Part shown: one piece after another, positions 8,745 through 15,551 of the stretch
How the letters are laid out: the number at the start of each line of letters is the position of its first letter
Numbering within the stretch: the stretch's first letter is position 1
Assembly: GCA_944381385.1 (NCBI GenBank)
Contig: CALWKZ010000042.1
Coordinates: 1 to 33,843, forward strand
DNA length: 33,843 bases
Direction: 5' to 3'
DNA from: an uncultured Anaerotignum sp.
Lineage (GTDB): Bacteria; Bacillota; Clostridia; Lachnospirales; Anaerotignaceae
The notes under the pieces: model-generated
What the model saw: only the letters and a program-made list of their open reading frames with translations
What the model was told of the DNA's origin: nothing
Database searches by the model: none
Translations under genes and position numbers: made by a program

Positions 8745-9008
8745 TCAACGCAAAAATTCCAATTTCTCCAGCTGTCCGCCGATCACGATGCACTCCGACG
8801 ACAGCCGCTTCAGCCGCAGGCCCTCGCCGCTGACGCAAAGGCTGCCCGCCTTCGTGGCAACACGGATTTTTTCCTCGCCATATTCCATCAGACCCTTGTG
8901 GTTCTCTATGGTCATTTCCTCCCTGCCCGTCATGGAGATCAGGGGCAGATCCAGCACCACTTCCCGGGGCAAATCCAGTTTTTCCGCCGCCTGTCTGCCT
9001 AGTCCCAT
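8745..9008 (-). CDS. yqfC: Sporulation protein YqfC
   Basis: An 87-residue protein of the YqfC/YabP family. The sequence 'LDLPREVVLDLPLISMTGR' followed by 'IENHKGLMEY' and 'RVATKAGSLCVSGEGL' is the family pattern, ending in 'IVIGGQLEKLEF'. In Bacillus yqfC is expressed under sigma-E and acts with YqfD. GGGGG 8 nt upstream supports the ATG. It is the first gene of the 13-gene minus-strand operon, with a possible sigma-E promoter at 9038-9066. Confidence 0.93.
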   Translation of the reverse strand: MGLGRQAAEKLDLPREVVLDLPLISMTGREEMTIENHKGLMEYGEEKIRVATKAGSLCVSGEGLRLKRLSSECIVIGGQLEKLEFLR

Positions 9009-9037
9009 GTTCCAAGCCCCCTTTTTTCGTCTCTTTT

Positions 9038-9066
9038 ATCCTATGCCCCCGGCATCCGCTTCATGC
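9038..9066 (-). promoter_or_regulatory. Possible sigma-E promoter of yqfC
   Basis: On the minus strand GCATGAA (9060-9066) and CATAGGAT (9038-9045) are separated by 14 nt, about 30 nt upstream of the yqfC start. This resembles the sigma-E pattern (-35 like GMATA, -10 like CATACAAT). No good sigma-A promoter is visible in this short gap. The call is inference supported by yqfCD being sigma-E genes in Bacillus. The housekeeping genes downstream would need other promoters. Confidence 0.35.
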
Positions 9067-9093
9067 CCCGCGCCTGTTTTCCCCCACAAAAAA

Positions 9094-9135
9094 AGCAGAG
9101 CTTCTTTTGTATAAGAAACTCTGCTCTGTTTTTTT
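9094..9135 (-). terminator. Terminator of the ABC importer operon
   Basis: On the minus strand AGCAGAG-TTTCTT pairs with AAGAAG-CTCTGCT (13 bp with one G-T pair, 6-nt loop), followed by a run of seven T. Positions 9126-9135 carry T-runs on the plus strand as well, so the hairpin could work in both directions. It ends transcription from the ABC operon just before yqfC. Confidence 0.85.
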
Positions 9136-9138
9136 GTT

Positions 9139-9933
9139 TCAGGACAGCAGTGCTCTGTCGTTGGCAAATTCACTGCCGCTGGCCGCGGAGAACTGATGCA
9201 GAAGATCGTCTACGGTCAGTTTCTGCTTTTCTTCCCCGCGAATATCCAGAATGATCTCGCCGTTGTTCATCATAATCAGACGGTTGCCATGGGCAATGGC
9301 GTCCTTCATGTTATGGGTAACCATCAAAGCTGTCAGGTGATTTTCCGCAATGATGCGGTCGGAAATTTCCAGTACCTTCGCCGCCGTTTTGGGGTCCAGG
9401 GCCGCCGTATGCTCATCCAGCAGCAGCACTTTAGGCTTTTTCAGCGTAGCCATCAAAAGTGTCAGCGCCTGCCGCTGGCCGCCGGACAGCAGGCCCACCT
9501 TGGAACGCAGCCGATCCTCCAGCCCCAGGCCCAAGGTCTTGAGCAGTTCCCGGTATTCCTCCCGTTCCTTGGCCCGGATGCCCCAGCCCAAACCACGGGT
9601 CTTGCCCCGACGGTAAGCCACCGCCAGATTTTCCTCGATCTCCATATCCGCCGCTGTCCCCATCATAGGGTCCTGGAACACACGGCCCAGGTACGCGGCA
9701 CGCTTGTAGTCCGGCAGTTTTGTCACATCCTGCCCGTCAATCAGAACCTGGCCCTCATCCAAAGGCCATGTACCGGCAATGGCGTTCATCATCGTGGATT
9801 TGCCGGCGCCGTTGCCGCCGATGACTGTTACAAAATCGCCTTCCTCCAGCTTCAGGCTCAGGCCATTGAGGGCGCGTTTTTCATTGATGGTATTGGCGTT
9901 AAATGTTTTATATACGTTTTTCAGCTCCAGCAT
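9139..9933 (-). CDS. ABC importer ATP-binding protein
   Basis: ATPase subunit of the importer encoded with the next two genes. Visible motifs are Walker A GGNGAGKST (39-47), the Q-loop in 'VFQDPMMG', signature LSGGQ (149-153), Walker B 'KVLLLDEHTAALD' (Asp173-Glu174), and the H-loop in 'MVTHNMKDA'. The 'DEHTAALDPKT' form is typical of ATPases paired with Pfam-04392-type binding proteins (the tryptophan/tyrosine-like importers). The AGGAGG site lies within the permease 3' end, 8 nt before the ATG. The amino-acid substrate is inferred from family resemblance only. Confidence 0.93.
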   Translation of the reverse strand: MLELKNVYKTFNANTINEKRALNGLSLKLEEGDFVTVIGGNGAGKSTMMNAIAGTWPLDEGQVLIDGQDVTKLPDYKRAAYLGRVFQDPMMGTAADMEIEENLAVAYRRGKTRGLGWGIRAKEREEYRELLKTLGLGLEDRLRSKVGLLSGGQRQALTLLMATLKKPKVLLLDEHTAALDPKTAAKVLEISDRIIAENHLTALMVTHNMKDAIAHGNRLIMMNNGEIILDIRGEEKQKLTVDDLLHQFSAASGSEFANDRALLS

Positions 9934-9936
9934 ACC

Positions 9937-10833
9937 TTACGCCTCCTTTCTCACACGGCGTACCGCGCGTTTTCCCTTCAGATAAGGGATCGCCAGGAAC
10001 AGCGCAACAATCAGCGCGCTGATGAGCTTCAGGTCTGTGGTTTCCAGACCCAGCCACAGTACCACGGCAATGACTACAAAGTACAGGATAGCGCCGAACA
10101 CTACCCCCATCAGACGCAGGGCGAAGTTATTGAACAGCTTGCCGAAGAGCACGCCGCCAATGATAACTGCTGCCAGGCCGATAACGATGGCGCCGCGGCC
10201 CATATTTACGTCAGCATTGCCCTGATACTGGGCGTACAAGCCACCGGCCAGACCTACCAGCGCATTGGAAATGACCAGACCGATCACCTTCATGATATTG
10301 GTATTGATGCCCTGTGCCCGGGACATATTGGCGTTGTTGCCGGTAGCGCGGATGGCACGGCCCACTTCCGTACCGAAGAACCAGTACAGCACCGCGATGG
10401 TAGCCGCCACAAAGATCACAGAAACCAGAATGGCATGAGGAATCTCACGCAGGCTCAGCAGCAGATCGTACTGATTGACATTGATCGCCTTATTGGAGGC
10501 GCCCATGATTCGCATATTCACGGAATACAGCCCCAGCTGGGTCAAAATACCGGACAGTATGGCCGGAATGCCAAAAACCGTATGGAACAGACCCGTCACC
10601 AGACCTGCCAAAGCCCCCGCCAGTGTAGCGCACAGCAGCGCCAGATAAGGGTTCATGCCGCCCAGCATCAAAACAACGGCTACGGCGCCGCCGGTGCCAA
10701 TACTGCCGTCTACGCTCAGATCGGCGTAATCCAGCAGCTTATACGTAATGTACACGCCAATGGCCATGATCCCCCAGATCAGCCCCTGTGCCACAGAGCC
10801 CGGCAAGGCCCTGATTAAATCCATAATTTCCAC
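9937..10833 (-). CDS. ABC importer permease, GTG start
   Basis: Integral membrane subunit of the branched-chain-type permease superfamily (BPD_transp_2), with about eight or more hydrophobic helices. It contains 'SVDGSIGTGGAVAVVLML' near the N-terminus and the cytoplasmic 'GRAIRATGNNANMSRAQGI' loop, which contacts the ATPase. The open frame extends to 10884, but AGGAGG lies exactly 8 nt before a GTG at 10831-10833, giving MEIMDLIRALPG at the N-terminus. An ATG three codons later (10824) is also possible. It is separated from the binding-protein gene by about 100 nt containing a terminator. Confidence 0.92.
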   Translation of the reverse strand: MEIMDLIRALPGSVAQGLIWGIMAIGVYITYKLLDYADLSVDGSIGTGGAVAVVLMLGGMNPYLALLCATLAGALAGLVTGLFHTVFGIPAILSGILTQLGLYSVNMRIMGASNKAINVNQYDLLLSLREIPHAILVSVIFVAATIAVLYWFFGTEVGRAIRATGNNANMSRAQGINTNIMKVIGLVISNALVGLAGGLYAQYQGNADVNMGRGAIVIGLAAVIIGGVLFGKLFNNFALRLMGVVFGAILYFVVIAVVLWLGLETTDLKLISALIVALFLAIPYLKGKRAVRRVRKEA

Positions 10834-10861
10834 AATAAGTGCCTCCTCCCCTTTTATACGG

Positions 10862-10892
10862 AAAAAACAACGGCACTGGACCATGCCGCTGT
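10862..10892 (-). terminator. Internal terminator in the ABC operon
   Basis: On the minus strand ACAGCGGCA pairs with TGCCGTTGT (9 bp, one G-T pair, 8-nt loop) and is followed by a T-run. It lies between the binding-protein gene and the permease gene. Partial read-through here would give more binding protein than membrane subunits, a common arrangement in importer operons. Confidence 0.75.
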
Positions 10893-10936
10893 CTTTTCCT
10901 GCTTATTCTTACATCATCATTACAAAAGAATGGTAT

Positions 10937-11944
10937 TTACTCACCGATCGCTGTCATTCCTTCGGGAATGGTCCAGTTCAGTTCCGCAGCGATTTCTGCG
11001 TTGTATTTCGGCGTAATGTTTTCGGAAACATATTCGATGGGCATGGTCGCGGGATCAGCGCCGTTTACCAGAATCTCATATGCCATTTCGCCGGCCTTGC
11101 AGCCCAGTTCGTAGTAGCTGATGCTCAGTGTTGCCAAACCGCCTACGCCGCACATATTTTCCTCACCGCAGATTACAGGGATGCCTGCGGGAACGGTTAC
11201 GTTTTTGATGATTTCCATGTTGTTTGCCATAGTGTTGTCTGTAGGGATGTATACAGCGTCACAATCGGTAATGGCGTTTGTGATGACAGCCTGGATCTCA
11301 TTGGAGTCAGCCGCTGTAAATTCTTCCCAAGCGATGCCTGCCGCATCCAGCTCTGCCTGTGCCAGTTCAGACTGGAACAAGGAGTTGGGTTCCGCACTGC
11401 AGTATACAATCGCTACTTTCTGTACATCGGGCACCAGTTCCTGCAGCAGAGCGATCTGCTGGTCTACGGGTGCCAGGTCGGATGCGCCTGTTACGTTATA
11501 GCCGGGCGCGTCATTGGACTCAATAACGCCTGCGGTCACATAGTCTGTTACGGATGTACCAACGATAGGGATATCGCCTGTTGCCGCTGCCGCTGCCTGC
11601 AAAGCTGTGGTCGCGTTAGCCATAATCAGGTCTACGCCGTTGGATACGAATTTTGTCGCGATCGTTGCACAGTTTGCCTGCTCATTCTGCGCGTTCTGGT
11701 AGTCAAATTCCACCTGATCGCCCAGTTTTTCCGTCAATGTATCCTGGAAGCCTCTGGTAGCTTCGTCCAAAGCGGCATGCTCCAGCTGCTGGATAATGCC
11801 TACTTTGTAAACAGTGCCTTCGCCGGCGTCAGCAGCATCGCCTTCTGTACTGTCTGTGCTGCCGCCGCAGCCTGCCATTGCAAATACCATGGCCGCCATA
11901 GTCGCAGCAGCCAGAATACGCATCCATTTTTTCTTCATACTCAT
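10937..11944 (-). CDS. ABC importer substrate-binding lipoprotein
   Basis: Secreted lipoprotein that captures the substrate for the importer. It has a basic n-region (MSMKKKWMRI), a hydrophobic stretch and a lipobox MAGC with Cys26 as the acylated residue, followed by a Ser/Asp/Gly linker. The mature part looks like Pfam-04392 (ABC substrate-binding, tryptophan/tyrosine-like): 'VGIIQQLEHAALDEATRGF', 'AIVYCSAEPNSLFQ', 'YIPTDNTMANNM', 'CGVGGLATLSISYYELG'. AAGGGAG is 5 nt before the first ATG; a second ATG at 11938 is possible. It is the first gene after the promoter at 12012-12039. The substrate is not determinable from sequence alone. Confidence 0.93.
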   Translation of the reverse strand: MSMKKKWMRILAAATMAAMVFAMAGCGGSTDSTEGDAADAGEGTVYKVGIIQQLEHAALDEATRGFQDTLTEKLGDQVEFDYQNAQNEQANCATIATKFVSNGVDLIMANATTALQAAAAATGDIPIVGTSVTDYVTAGVIESNDAPGYNVTGASDLAPVDQQIALLQELVPDVQKVAIVYCSAEPNSLFQSELAQAELDAAGIAWEEFTAADSNEIQAVITNAITDCDAVYIPTDNTMANNMEIIKNVTVPAGIPVICGEENMCGVGGLATLSISYYELGCKAGEMAYEILVNGADPATMPIEYVSENITPKYNAEIAAELNWTIPEGMTAIGE

Positions 11945-12011
11945 ACACTCTCCCTTACGCTCTAATTGCTTTCATACATGCACGCGGTTATGCTGTGCTC
12001 TGTTAAAGTAC

Positions 12012-12039
12012 ATTATAGACCTCATTTGAAAAAAGTCAA
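12012..12039 (-). promoter_or_regulatory. Sigma-A promoter of the ABC importer operon
   Basis: On the minus strand TTGACT (12034-12039) and TATAAT (12012-12017) are separated by 16 nt, about 70 nt upstream of the lipoprotein gene. The leader is too short for a T-box, and I see no riboswitch in it. Confidence 0.85.
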
Positions 12040-12090
12040 GCGAAAATACCGTTCTTTTCCAAAAAATATCGTGCATGAAAAACCCCTGAA

Positions 12091-12120
12091 AAAACGTTAA
12101 GACCGTCTTTCGACGGTCTT
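12091..12120 (-). terminator. Terminator of rpsU-yqeY
   Basis: A perfect 9-bp hairpin on the minus strand (AAGACCGTC, loop GAAA, GACGGTCTT; plus positions 12099-12120) is followed by AACGTTTTTT. It lies just after the yqeY stop and upstream of the ABC operon promoter. Confidence 0.88.
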
Positions 12121-12136
12121 ATGTTCAGATCTTATT

Positions 12137-12586
12137 TTATTTGCCCTGGAGCATTTTCTTTACAAAACCGCCAACAATCTTGTTGTCTGCGCGGCCTTTT
12201 ACTTTCGGCGTTACAACGGCCATGACCTTGCCCATATCCTTGATGGTAGCTGCGCCGGTCTCAGCAATAGCGTCAGCAACAATGGTCTGGATCTCGTCCT
12301 CGCTCAGCTGCTCTGGAAGGTAACTCAATAAAATATCGATTTCCTTGTTCAGTTTTTCGATGAGATCCTGTCTGCCGCTTTTTTCAAATTCGGGCAGAGA
12401 ATCACGGCGGCTTTTCAGCTGTTTGGAGATCACGTCGATCACGCCTTCATCGTCCAACTCTATTTTGTTGTCTTTTTCAATCTGCAGAATACCGGAACGA
12501 ATCAGCTGCACAGTATCCTTCCGTACAGTGTCTTTTTCCTTCATCGCAGTTTTCAGGTCAGCGAAGAGCTGTTCTTTTAATGACAT
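12137..12586 (-). CDS. yqeY: GatB/YqeY domain protein
   Basis: A 149-residue YqeY-family protein, homologous to the C-terminal tRNA-binding tail of GatB. Its precise cellular role is unsettled; it is thought to interact with tRNA. The family pattern is clear: 'LKTAMKEKDTVRKDTVQLIRSGI', 'LSYLPEQLSEDEI' and 'DMGKVMAVVTPKVKGRADNKIV'. It follows rpsU after 30 nt and is followed by a strong terminator, so it forms a two-gene unit with rpsU. Confidence 0.95.
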   Translation of the reverse strand: MSLKEQLFADLKTAMKEKDTVRKDTVQLIRSGILQIEKDNKIELDDEGVIDVISKQLKSRRDSLPEFEKSGRQDLIEKLNKEIDILLSYLPEQLSEDEIQTIVADAIAETGAATIKDMGKVMAVVTPKVKGRADNKIVGGFVKKMLQGK

Positions 12587-12616
12587 ATTCCATCATCCCT
12601 TTTTTGCCGGTCAAAA

Positions 12617-12793
12617 TTATTTGAATTTACGTTTTCTAGCGGCTTCGGATTTCTTTTTGCGTTTTACGCTGGGTTTGTCATAATGCTCTCTTTTGCGTAC
12701 TTCGCCCATGATGCCGTCTCTGGCGCATGTTCTTTTGAAACGACGCAGTGCGCTGTCTAAGGATTCATTTTCTTTAACTTTTACCTCTGACAT
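12617..12793 (-). CDS. rpsU: 30S ribosomal protein S21
   Basis: Small-subunit protein S21 (58 residues), a basic protein bound near the anti-Shine-Dalgarno region of 16S rRNA. '[43 protein letters not shown]' is highly conserved, with a Lys/Arg-rich C-terminus. The ATG at 12793 has GGGAGGGAGGG 6 nt upstream; an upstream ATG at 12829 would precede that site. It is driven by the strong promoter at 12871-12899. Confidence 0.98.
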   Translation of the reverse strand: MSEVKVKENESLDSALRRFKRTCARDGIMGEVRKREHYDKPSVKRKKKSEAARKRKFK

Positions 12794-12870
12794 GAATTTC
12801 CCTCCCTCCCAGATGCGAGATTCGTGCACGGGAAAGACTCCAAACTGCCTTTTTTACCGTACATTTTAGA

Positions 12871-12899
12871 ATTATACACAAAAACAGCCGTTCCGTCAA
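12871..12899 (-). promoter_or_regulatory. Sigma-A promoter of rpsU-yqeY
   Basis: On the minus strand TTGACG (12894-12899) and TATAAT (12871-12876) are exactly 17 nt apart, roughly 75 nt before rpsU. It lies downstream of the glgB terminator, so rpsU-yqeY is a separate transcription unit. Confidence 0.88.
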
Positions 12900-13010
12900 C
12901 CAAAAAACGGCGCATTCCAGAGAAAAAATTCACCGTCAGAGAAAATCCGCCCGTCTCCAGAAGAAGCCCCGCCGGGGAAAAACCCTGTTTTCCAACATTT
13001 TTCTGCCGCA

Positions 13011-13039
13011 AAAAGGGCCGGAAACAAAAGTTCCCGACC
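13011..13039 (-). terminator. Terminator of glgB
   Basis: On the minus strand GGTCGGGAAC pairs with GTTTCCGGCC (10 bp including G-T pairs, TTTT loop) and is followed by CTTTTT. It lies about 20 nt after the glgB stop. Confidence 0.75.
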
Positions 13040-13060
13040 GCTCTTTCCGATCTGATCTAT

Positions 13061-15295
13061 TTACTTTTTCTGTTCTGCCGTTTCCTCGCCGTCGGCTTCT
13101 CTCTCAAAGACTACCATGGCCAGCGGAGGCAGCTTGATGCGGATGCTGTTCTGGTATCTGTTCCAGGGCATCTTCTCGCTGACAGCAGGCTTTTCATTGA
13201 CTACGCCGCTGCCGCCGTACTGAGTCTCATCGCTGTTGAAGACTTCCCGATAGGCCCCCCGGAAGGGTACGCCCACCCTAAAATCCATATAGGTCTCCGG
13301 CGTGAAATTGCAGACGAAATACAGCTCCTTCTTCTCGCTGCGGCGGATAAAGGAAACCACGGAGGATTCCGCGTCGTCGCATTCGATCCAGGTAAAGCCT
13401 CTGGGATCATAGTCCATCTCCCAGAACGCGCTTTCCGACAGATAGAAATGGTTCAGGGCCTTCATATATCCCTGCATCTGCTGGTGATCCTTATACTGCA
13501 GCAGGTGCCAGTCCAGACTTCTGGCCTCGCTCCACTCGTTGAACTGGGCAAACTCCCCGCCCATAAACAGCAGCTTCTTGCCGGGATGGCCGTACATGAA
13601 GCCGTAGGCCAGACGCAGATTGGCGTATTTCTGCCACAGGTCCCCGGGCATCTTGCCGATCATGGCGCTCTTTTCGTGGACAACCTCATCATGGGACAGC
13701 ACCAGCACGAAGTTCTCCGAATAATTGTACGCCATGCCGAAGGTCAGATTGTTGTGGTGATATTTTCTGTAAATGGGATCTTTTTTGATATAGAACAAAA
13801 AGTCGTTCATCCATCCCATGTTCCATTTCATGGTAAAGCCCAAGCCATGCTCTCTGGGGCTTTTGGTCACGCCCTCCCAGGAGGTGGATTCCTCAGCGAT
13901 CATCATGGCGCCGGGAACACGTTTGGCAATAATGGAATTCATATGCTTGATAAACTCCACCGCCTCCAGGTTTTCTCTGCCGCCGTACTCATTGGCCGCC
14001 CATTCGCCGTCATTCTTGCAGAAATCCAGATACAGCATGGAGGCCACGGCGTCTACCCTGAGGCCGTCGATATGGTACTCATCCAGCCAGAAAATGGCGT
14101 TGGCGATGAGGAAGTTGCTGACTTCCTTTCTGCCGTAATTGAAGATATAAGTGCCCCACTGCAAATGTTCGCCCCGTCTGGGGTCCTGATGCTCATAAAG
14201 GGCTGTGCCGTCAAAGCGTCCCAAGCCGAAATCATCCTTGGGGAAATGGGCGGGCACCCAGTCCAGAATGACGCCAATGCCGTTCTGATGGCAGGTATCA
14301 ATAAATTCCTTGAACATAGCGGGGGTGCCGTAGCGGCTGGTGGGGGAGAAGTACCCCGTCACCTGATAGCCCCAGCTGCCGTCAAAGGGATGCTCTTCCA
14401 CAGGAAGCAGCTCGATATGGCTGAAGCCCATTTCCTTCACATAAGGCACCAGACGTTCCGCCAGCTCCGTATAGGTCAGGAACCGGTCGCCTTCCTCCGG
14501 CACACGCATCCAGCTGCCCAGATGCACCTCGTAGATATTCATGGGCGCCGTATACACATTCGCTTTCTTTCTCGCCGTCATCCACCGGCGGTCCTTCCAT
14601 TTGTACCGCCCGATAGGGAAAATCACAGAGGCCGTCTCCGGGCGCAGCTGAGAATAGAACGCATAGGGGTCGGACTTGTCCACCTGTCTGCCCGTCGACT
14701 GCACGATATGGAACTTATACTGATCCATGGCCGCCAGTCCGGGGATAAACAATTCCCAAATGCCGGACAGCCCCAGCTGGCGCATGGGGTGCCGTCTGGT
14801 ATCCCAGCCGTTGAAATTGCCAATGACGCTGACGCTTTTGGCGTTGGGCGCCCATACGGCGAAGGAAACGCCCTTGGCCCCCTCAAAGGTAATCATGTGG
14901 GCGCCCATTTTTTCATAAATATTGTAATGGGTCCCTGCGCCGAACAGATATCTGTCATATTCCGTAATGGTCGGGGAAAAAGCATAGGGGTCGTATGTAT
15001 TCCAGCTGTGATCCTGATAGTCGGTGCATTCCAGTTTGTACCGGAACCATTCCGCCCTGTCCGGGATCAGCACTTCAAAAAAGCCGTCCTCATGGATGCG
15101 CTCCATAGGATATTTAAAGCGCCGGGACGCCGCGTCCACCACTGTAATGGTCTTTGCGCCGGGAATAAAGGCGCGGACTGCCACCATCTTTTTCCCATCC
15201 TCTTCCAGCTCATGCATACCCAATACCGTATGAGGGTCCGGGTGCTCCCCGTTTATAATGCGAAACACTTCGTTTAATTGTTTGATCGTAATCAT
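13061..15295 (-). CDS. glgB: 1,4-alpha-glucan branching enzyme
   Basis: GH13 glycogen branching enzyme, forming alpha-1,6 branch points. At 744 residues it has an N-terminal domain and a CBM48-like module ('GVSFAVWAPNAKSVSVIGNFNGWD'), the catalytic barrel and a C-terminal beta domain. Catalytic motifs are GLRVDAVASM (nucleophile Asp415), 'IAEEST' (Glu468) and 'LSHDEVVH' (Asp536). An upstream extension to 15367 is open, but the ATG at 15295 has AAGGGG 8 nt upstream and gives the family start. It stands alone here: no glgA, glgC, glgD or glgP gene is in the window. Confidence 0.97.
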   Translation of the reverse strand: MITIKQLNEVFRIINGEHPDPHTVLGMHELEEDGKKMVAVRAFIPGAKTITVVDAASRRFKYPMERIHEDGFFEVLIPDRAEWFRYKLECTDYQDHSWNTYDPYAFSPTITEYDRYLFGAGTHYNIYEKMGAHMITFEGAKGVSFAVWAPNAKSVSVIGNFNGWDTRRHPMRQLGLSGIWELFIPGLAAMDQYKFHIVQSTGRQVDKSDPYAFYSQLRPETASVIFPIGRYKWKDRRWMTARKKANVYTAPMNIYEVHLGSWMRVPEEGDRFLTYTELAERLVPYVKEMGFSHIELLPVEEHPFDGSWGYQVTGYFSPTSRYGTPAMFKEFIDTCHQNGIGVILDWVPAHFPKDDFGLGRFDGTALYEHQDPRRGEHLQWGTYIFNYGRKEVSNFLIANAIFWLDEYHIDGLRVDAVASMLYLDFCKNDGEWAANEYGGRENLEAVEFIKHMNSIIAKRVPGAMMIAEESTSWEGVTKSPREHGLGFTMKWNMGWMNDFLFYIKKDPIYRKYHHNNLTFGMAYNYSENFVLVLSHDEVVHEKSAMIGKMPGDLWQKYANLRLAYGFMYGHPGKKLLFMGGEFAQFNEWSEARSLDWHLLQYKDHQQMQGYMKALNHFYLSESAFWEMDYDPRGFTWIECDDAESSVVSFIRRSEKKELYFVCNFTPETYMDFRVGVPFRGAYREVFNSDETQYGGSGVVNEKPAVSEKMPWNRYQNSIRIKLPPLAMVVFEREADGEETAEQKK

Positions 15296-15337
15296 CCTCT
15301 CATCCCCTTCCATCCTTATACGGAGATTATTTTCTCT

Positions 15338-15367
15338 ATTATATACCACTTTTGTACAGATTTCCAA
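15338..15367 (-). promoter_or_regulatory. Probable promoter of glgB
   Basis: On the minus strand TATAAT (15338-15343) is preceded by TTGGAA (15362-15367) with an 18-nt spacer, about 45 nt upstream of the glgB start. The -10 is perfect; the -35 is a moderate match. Confidence 0.55.
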
Positions 15368-15436
15368 TCAAAATAGAAAAACTTGCCCCCAAAATCATGA
15401 CAATTTTTTCCACATGTCTATTTTCCGTCAAATTCG

Positions 15437-15465
15437 TTGTCAATCCCCCGGAAAAAAGTTATACT
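15437..15465 (+). promoter_or_regulatory. Sigma-A promoter of the beta-CASP hydrolase gene
   Basis: TTGTCA (15437-15442) and TATACT (15460-15465) are 17 nt apart, with a predicted start near 15472 and an 80-nt leader. It is divergent from the glgB promoter. Confidence 0.8.
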
Positions 15466-15471
15466 GTAAGA

Positions 15472-15505
15472 AAAAGGCCATGTTTTTCCAAAAAAACGGC
15501 CTTTT
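15472..15505 (+). other. 5'-leader hairpin of the beta-CASP hydrolase mRNA
   Basis: AAAAGGCC near 15473-15480 pairs with GGCCTTTT near 15498-15505, and the intervening GTTTTT/AAAAAC segments extend the stem with a small interruption. It begins at or next to the predicted transcription start. The T-run after it is broken (TTTTGTGATTTTTG), so it is not a convincing terminator. A 5' stabilising or attenuating hairpin is possible. Confidence 0.5.
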
Positions 15506-15551
15506 GTGATTTTTGTCATAGAATCGTTCGTACAAAAGGGAGGGAATCTTT

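Noticed and set aside
9196..10818. Plus-strand ORF of 540 codons opposite the ABC ATPase and permease
   Set aside because: Antisense shadow of two real genes; the His/Gln-rich composition is typical of an unused frame.
11945..12011. T-box leader for the amino-acid-like importer
   Set aside because: The leader is only about 60 nt and has no T-box motif or specifier stem.
12824..15277. Long plus-strand ORF of 817 codons opposite glgB
   Set aside because: It is antisense to a well-supported glgB with catalytic motifs, has no recognisable family and no promoter or ribosome binding site; long antisense ORFs arise from the GC-rich third codon position.
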